Origin: Sphingobacterium sp.
Lineage (GTDB): Bacteria; Bacteroidota; Bacteroidia; Sphingobacteriales; Sphingobacteriaceae
Reading direction: 5' to 3'
Assembly (NCBI GenBank): GCA_031286695.1
Contig: JAITTY010000006.1
Location: 620,001-684,000, forward strand
DNA: 64,000 nucleotides
Under the pieces are notes generated by a model. That model was not told where the DNA came from and searched no databases. It was given only the letters and a program-made list of their open reading frames with translations. Of this stretch, positions 60,254-64,000 are shown in pieces; the first letter of the stretch is position 1, and every line of letters starts with the position of its first letter. A program made the translations under genes and the position numbers.

Positions 60254-60283
60254 TTAGACCAACAGGTCTGGTTATTATACAAA
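60254..60283 (-). promoter_or_regulatory. LytTR-type direct repeat upstream of the DUF6268-like gene
   Basis: On the minus strand, TTTGTATAA (60283-60275) and TTGGTCTAA (60262-60254) are direct repeats with a 21-base period. The second has one mismatch from TTGGTATAA. Twenty-eight bases further, TATTCTTA (60225-60218) is a partial -7 match. The start at 60195 is 58 bases from the repeat. Confidence 0.6.
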
Positions 60284-60337
60284 AGCCCCATTCATCGGGA
60301 CAGTGAAAAGGAATACCCATCTTTTGCGCACTGCTTT

Positions 60338-60403
60338 TTGGTATAAAAAATTAAGCCCTTTGTATAAGAGATCGGATAGTTGCCAAGAAAACCCTTATTT
60401 TTG
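60338..60403 (+). promoter_or_regulatory. LytTR-type direct-repeat promoter of the LytS/LytTR operon
   Basis: TTGGTATAA (60338-60346) and TTTGTATAA (60359-60367) have a 21-base period. After a 28-base gap, TATTTTTG (60396-60403) matches TAnnTTTG exactly. LytTR regulators bind 9-base direct repeats about 12-13 bases apart, which is this geometry, so autoregulation is likely. Confidence 0.72.
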
Positions 60404-60430
60404 CTATTCAGGTTAAAATTATTCTAATGC

Positions 60431-61492
60431 ATGCAAGACTTCAATAATAGCATTGTCTTAAGGTACTTTACAGAAAATAAATTCAGGCCATTGCGGCATG
60501 TGTTTTTTCTGATCGGTTTACTGTTACTCTTCGCAAATGCTAATTCGAGCTCTCATTTTCAAGGCAGTTATCGGTTTTATTTCTCCATTATCCTTTGGTT
60601 TGTATTCGTCTGTATGTTTTACGTCAACATGTATGTGCTCATACCAAAGTTTTTCTTTAAAGGGAAATATGAGCTATATATCCTGGCATTGATACTGCTC
60701 GTGACCGCCAGTCTACTTTTGGTGATGTACATTGCCAATTACATCTATGCGATCCATATACCAGCGATCAAAAAGCCCGAGTCGGATTCTATGGGGCTGA
60801 TTGCTGCTTTATTTATCTGTATTCCCATTATTTTGACGACCACGACATTTAAGCTTTTCAAACGCTGGCTGGAGGACAATAAGCGGATTTCTGAGCTGAA
60901 AAACCTGGCTCTGACGACAGAACTTATTTCCTTGAAGAATCAGATTCAGCCGCATTTTTTGTTCAACATGCTCAACAATGTGAAGGCTTTGATTCGAAAG
61001 GATCCTACTATGGCAACGGAAGTCATCATCAAGTTATCGGATTTCTTGCGGTATCAGCTATACGAAAATAACGATGACAAGACGCTGTTAAAGTCAGAGA
61101 TCAACTTTATATCCAATTTTCTGAAATTGGAAGAAATACGTCGAGACAACTTGACCACACATATATCATGTGCGACGGAACTCGAGAAAAAGGGGGTATT
61201 TTTACCGCCACATCTTTTTACGGCTTTTGTTGAAAACGCTATTAAACACAGTCTCAGCGCGGGAGATGGGCATACTTTCATCAGCATCCGTTTTTCGGAG
61301 CTGGATCAACAACTTTGTTTTGAATGTGAAAATTCGAAAGATGCCAACAGTCCATTTGCGCAAAGTAAATATAGCGGACTGGGATTGGCTAATGCCAAAA
61401 GACGGTTAGATCTCCTATACCGGAACGACTATGAATTGTCGGTGTCAACAACTGAGGCGCTCTATAAGGTTAAACTTACTATTCCATTATGA
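60431..61492 (+). CDS. LytS-like sensor histidine kinase
   Basis: A 353-residue kinase with four N-terminal membrane helices (about residues 20-140) and a His_kinase domain. The phospho-acceptor is H175 in QIQPHFLFNMLNNVKALI, the LytS/YehU-type motif. The ATPase domain has ENAIKHSLSAGDGH and GLGLANAKRRLDLLY. It lacks an obvious soluble sensor, so the membrane part probably senses the signal. Its stop overlaps the regulator start by four bases, and its promoter carries the direct repeats described separately. Confidence 0.92.
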   Translation: MQDFNNSIVLRYFTENKFRPLRHVFFLIGLLLLFANANSSSHFQGSYRFYFSIILWFVFVCMFYVNMYVLIPKFFFKGKYELYILALILLVTASLLLVMYIANYIYAIHIPAIKKPESDSMGLIAALFICIPIILTTTTFKLFKRWLEDNKRISELKNLALTTELISLKNQIQPHFLFNMLNNVKALIRKDPTMATEVIIKLSDFLRYQLYENNDDKTLLKSEINFISNFLKLEEIRRDNLTTHISCATELEKKGVFLPPHLFTAFVENAIKHSLSAGDGHTFISIRFSELDQQLCFECENSKDANSPFAQSKYSGLGLANAKRRLDLLYRNDYELSVSTTEALYKVKLTIPL

Positions 61493-62202
61493 ACTGCATT
61501 ATTGTAGATGATGAACCCTTAGCAAGGGAAGAAATGAAAAATCTGATCGAAGAAATTTCATCTATTCAGATTGTCGGTACTTTTTCCAATGCCATATCGG
61601 CATTGGAATGTATCAAAACAAATTCGGTAGACCTGCTTTTTTTGGATATCGAGATGCCAACAGTCAACGGCCTTGATTTTGCACAGTCTCTTCCCGATGA
61701 TAAATTGGTGATCTTAACCACTGCATATGCGCAGTATGCGTTGAAAAGTTATGAATTGGACGCCATAGATTATCTGTTGAAACCGATCAAGAAAGACCGT
61801 TTGGCCAAAGCAATTGATAAAGCAATAGCCTATAAAAAATTACTGGCCTTAAAAGAACATCAAAGTACCGTTGAAAAGGCCAGTGAGGATGCGCTTTTTA
61901 TTAAATCAGATCGGAAATACTATAAAATTGCTTTTACAGATATCCGCTTTATAGAAGCACTTAAAGATTATGTGGTCATCTATACGCACAACAATAAATT
62001 GATTACGGCGATGAACTTAAAAACAATCCATCAGAAACTTCCAGCCGAGCTGTTTGCGCGTACCAGTAAATCTTATCTGATTAATTTGTCGTTTATTGAT
62101 TCTTTTGATAACCATACGGTTTACATCGACAAATTTGAAATTCCGATCGGAGAAATCTATCGGGAATCTTTCTTCAAACAGTATACTGGAGGACTGCTGT
62201 AA
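61489..62202 (+). CDS. LytTR-type response regulator
   Basis: A 237-residue regulator starting within the kinase stop (ATGA overlap). The receiver has DDEP at the start and phospho-acceptor D53 in FLDIEMPTVNG. TTAYAQYALKSYELDAIDYL is the typical link to the C-terminal LytTR DNA-binding domain (about 135-237), which includes FIKSDRKYYKIAFTDIRFIE and ARTSKSYLINLSFI. LytTR proteins bind paired direct repeats, and four such sites occur in this window, three of them around this operon. It probably controls its own operon, the DUF6268-like gene, the small 62216 gene and the HD gene at 38 kb. Confidence 0.92.
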   Translation: MNCIIVDDEPLAREEMKNLIEEISSIQIVGTFSNAISALECIKTNSVDLLFLDIEMPTVNGLDFAQSLPDDKLVILTTAYAQYALKSYELDAIDYLLKPIKKDRLAKAIDKAIAYKKLLALKEHQSTVEKASEDALFIKSDRKYYKIAFTDIRFIEALKDYVVIYTHNNKLITAMNLKTIHQKLPAELFARTSKSYLINLSFIDSFDNHTVYIDKFEIPIGEIYRESFFKQYTGGLL

Positions 62203-62215
62203 TCTATTGGTCGCA

Positions 62216-62485
62216 TTAGGCGACCACAAACCGATCGAGGAAATCAACTTGGATACCATGACCATGTAGAAAATTTGTGAGGTAGTCAACGGAGCACTCT
62301 TCTGTTTCGACTCTGAAAATAGCATCTTCATCATCTAGATCGACTGTAGCATCTTGTATTTGTGGAAGATGGGTCTTGACCAATTGCATCAAAAAATTCT
62401 TCTTGTCCTTCGTCTTTACCGAACTTTTAAAAATCAACACTTGCCTAACTTTCATCACTACTAATTTATACATGTTCAAAATCAT
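62216..62485 (-). CDS. Small HMA-like alpha/beta protein without CxxC
   Basis: Up to 89 residues from ATG 62485; starts at 62473 or 62455 (MKVRQVLIFKSSVKTKDKKN) are also possible. The alternation of VLIFKSSV, a helix, TVDLDDEDAIFRVE and a second helix then strand (VDYLTNFLHGHGIQVDFLDR) resembles the ferredoxin-like fold of heavy-metal-associated domains, but the metal-binding CxxC is absent. It is convergent with the LytTR regulator, 13 bases apart, and its promoter carries the LytTR-type direct repeats. Function unknown. Confidence 0.72.
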   Translation of the reverse strand: MILNMYKLVVMKVRQVLIFKSSVKTKDKKNFLMQLVKTHLPQIQDATVDLDDEDAIFRVETEECSVDYLTNFLHGHGIQVDFLDRFVVA

Positions 62486-62516
62486 TTGATGTACCTGTTC
62501 ATCGGAGACATCTTTA

Positions 62517-62582
62517 CAAATCTAGGTTCTTGGTTACTCCATACAAGCTATATTATACGAAAGCATTTAATTTTTATACAAA
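62517..62582 (-). promoter_or_regulatory. LytTR-type direct-repeat promoter of the small 62216 gene
   Basis: On the minus strand, TTTGTATAA (62582-62574) and TTCGTATAA (62561-62553) have a 21-base period. After exactly 28 bases, TAGATTTG (62524-62517) matches TAnnTTTG. The geometry is identical to 38061-38126 and 60338-60403. Confidence 0.72.
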
Positions 62583-62719
62583 ACAAGGTTGGGCAGGTAG
62601 TATGTAAATATCTTAGATCCGATGGAAAGGGAAGAGGGCTATCAATTCTAAATTTCTACAGAAAGGTATCGCATTTTTGTCAGAAGCTACAGTTAAATAG
62701 CTTTTTTAAGTGTTAAAAT

Positions 62720-63751
62720 ATGATTACAAGTTTAGTTGTCCTGTTTTTAAGTACAATAGTAGCTTTTTGGATCAGCGCTATCTGTGGCGGAGGGGCAAGT
62801 CTTATCCTTATTCCCCTGTTGAATTTTATGTTGCCTTCATCGGTTATTCCGTTCTCGTTGACTATCGGTACATTTACGAGTTCAGTGTCAAGAATAGTCG
62901 TTTTTAAACGGAATATTAATTGGAAAATCTTTTTGTGGTTTGTTCCGTTTTCCATTCCGGCTGTACTGCTGGGAGGATATCTGATCAAATATATTGAACC
63001 TTCTTATTTGCAGTTGATTGTCGCTTTTTTCTTGATCGGAAACATTCCGCAATTATTTAAATCAAAAAAGACCGACTTACCAGTACAAAGTAAATATTCG
63101 AGATCTTTTTTGGCCATTATCGGTTTTCTTTCCGGCTTTGTTTCTGGAATTACGGGCGCAATTGGGCTCTTGTTCAATCGGTTTTATTTGCGGATGGGCT
63201 TATCCAAAGAGGAGATTATAGCCACCCGTGCTGCCAATGAAGTGTTTTTGCACCTTGTAAAGCTTATTATTTATATTGCCCTGGGTTTGTATTCTAAGGC
63301 AGCTTTGGGCCTGGGCCTCGCAATTGCTTTGGCAACAATAATCTCTTCGGTGACGGTTAAGTTTATATTACCGTATTTTAGTGATCAGCTCTTTAAAAAA
63401 ATAGGTTATGGTGCTATGGTCGTTTCGGGAGTTGTGTTGTTGGCAAGCAGTTCGCGAAAGATCGTCGATCAGAATGGTTTACAGGTTGCTTTAGAACACT
63501 TGGAGAATAAAACGGAACTTGCCTTGAGCTGGAGAGAAACAAATTTTGTCTTGGAGTATAGCAAAACACATGGACTGGAATTTGAGCGATCAATCCATTG
63601 GACGGGGCTGCCGCTCCAGCTCCAGCAAAAGTATTTTGCCCTAAGCAAAAGCCATAGCAATATCTATATTGAAAAGGTTATGCGTTTTAGGAAAGGAGCG
63701 AGTTACGAGTTTTATTCTCATAAAGAAGGTCTATTAACACGCTTGGATTGA
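62720..63751 (+). CDS. TauE/SafE-family transporter with C-terminal extension
   Basis: A 343-residue membrane protein. Eight or so hydrophobic segments (about residues 1-255) include the conserved start IVAFWISAICGGGASLILIP and the repeat SGFVSGITGAIGLLFNRFYL, both with the glycine-rich pattern of COG0730 permeases. These proteins export or import sulfite, organosulfonates or related anions. After the last helix (YGAMVVSGVVLLASSSRK) an unusual soluble tail of about 80 residues extends to the stop, with WRETNFVLEYSKTHGLEFER and RFRKGASYEFYSHKEG. The tail is not part of the usual family length. Substrate unknown. Confidence 0.83.
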   Translation: MITSLVVLFLSTIVAFWISAICGGGASLILIPLLNFMLPSSVIPFSLTIGTFTSSVSRIVVFKRNINWKIFLWFVPFSIPAVLLGGYLIKYIEPSYLQLIVAFFLIGNIPQLFKSKKTDLPVQSKYSRSFLAIIGFLSGFVSGITGAIGLLFNRFYLRMGLSKEEIIATRAANEVFLHLVKLIIYIALGLYSKAALGLGLAIALATIISSVTVKFILPYFSDQLFKKIGYGAMVVSGVVLLASSSRKIVDQNGLQVALEHLENKTELALSWRETNFVLEYSKTHGLEFERSIHWTGLPLQLQQKYFALSKSHSNIYIEKVMRFRKGASYEFYSHKEGLLTRLD

Positions 63752-63852
63752 TTGTAAGTCTTGTTTTTTTTTGTTAATCTGTTTGTTTTTAGTATTTTAT
63801 GTCTATTATAATATATAATCTATCTATTTACTAGATTATTAGAAATTATTAC

Positions 63853-63860
63853 TATATTTG
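63853..63860 (+). promoter_or_regulatory. Candidate -7 element for the last gene
   Basis: TATATTTG matches TAnnTTTG, 28 bases before the ATG at 63889. No TTG lies 19-21 bases upstream. Nearby TAATCTA and TAGATTA (about 63816-63838) are inverted and could be an operator. Confidence 0.4.
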
Positions 63861-63888
63861 AGCCGTAGAAATATTTAGTAGGAAGGAT

Positions 63889-64000
63889 ATGGCATTGGAA
63901 TTTTTAACACAGCAGGCGCAGGCACAGCATTTGGATCAGGCTTTTTCGTATAAAGAACAAGTAATGATGCGAGCGTTGTGTATGCTCAGAATATCTGATC
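63889..64000 (+). CDS. Start of an unrecognised gene (3' truncated by window)
   Basis: ATG at 63889, preceded by GGAAGGAT, opens a frame that runs to the window edge and begins MALEFLTQQAQAQHLDQAFS, continuing YKEQVMMRALCMLRISD. It is helical and glutamine-rich at the start. Too little is present to name it. Confidence 0.55.
   Translation, partial: MALEFLTQQAQAQHLDQAFSYKEQVMMRALCMLRISD

Noticed and set aside
1..64000. tRNA, rRNA and riboswitch genes
   Set aside because: I looked for cloverleaf arms, rRNA conserved blocks and long structured leaders and recognised none. A covariance-model search would be needed to exclude small RNAs.

Overview
The window looks like chromosome from a Bacteroidota bacterium of the Sphingobacteriaceae, most likely Sphingobacterium or a close relative. 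I infer this from the moderate-to-low GC content, a complete SusC/SusD polysaccharide utilisation locus (PUL) with DUF5000/DUF4998-type lipoproteins and a hybrid two-component regulator, Mfa2-type fimbrial anchors, TonB-dependent receptors, and Bacteroidota promoters (TTG, about 20 bases, then TAnnTTTG).

Layout. 1-3.9 kb: the end of an upstream operon with a TlpA-type thioredoxin, an AraC regulator and a zinc alcohol dehydrogenase. 3.9-4.85 kb: a gene graveyard with an acyltransferase-3 remnant, an 11-bp repeat array and a PD-(D/E)XK transposase remnant. 4.9-8.2 kb: a large MscS channel with a companion secreted protein. 8.4-13.8 kb: a GH2 and a GH84 glycosidase. 14-21 kb: an MDR pseudogene, a lipocalin-like protein, then a signalling/fimbrial island (TPR histidine kinase, NarL-type regulator, Mfa2-like lipoprotein, 52-residue peptide, second histidine kinase). 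21-28.8 kb: two TonB siderophore receptor + PepSY modules in opposite orientation around a methyltransferase. 28.8-33.3 kb: three paralogous small cysteine-motif proteins with a double-YtkA lipoprotein, a cytochrome c lipoprotein and an AraC regulator. 33.8-39.4 kb: a radical-SAM DNA-repair pair, a flavin-binding protein, a DsbD-alpha-like protein, a degenerate HD protein and an outer-membrane barrel. 39.7-44.3 kb: a COG0523 metal GTPase and a three-domain LigD. 44.5-58.6 kb: a complete PUL (GH16-GH43 fusion, SusC, SusD, two surface lipoproteins, hybrid two-component regulator). 58.8-59.2 kb: a second, decayed ligD. 59.2-62.5 kb: a LytS/LytTR two-component system with a divergent outer-membrane protein and a convergent small protein. 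62.7-64 kb: a TauE-like transporter and the start of an unrecognised gene.

The two observations I rate highest came from reading DNA rather than genes. (1) Four promoters carry 9-bp direct repeats (TTTGTATAA or near variants) with an exact 21-base period, and in three of the four a perfect TAnnTTTG lies exactly 28 bases downstream. Three flank the LytTR regulator and the fourth, 22 kb away, precedes the HD-domain gene, so I infer a LytTR regulon. (2) Three divergent paralogs share C-x9/10-C-x3-C after a hydrophobic N-terminus and a [HR]PP[IL] C-terminal tail. They surround heme/copper-type lipoproteins and form a candidate undescribed envelope metal-handling system.

The PUL is bracketed by an intact ligD and a same-strand ligD remnant of about 85% identity by hand count, which suggests it arrived or could leave by recombination between ligD copies.
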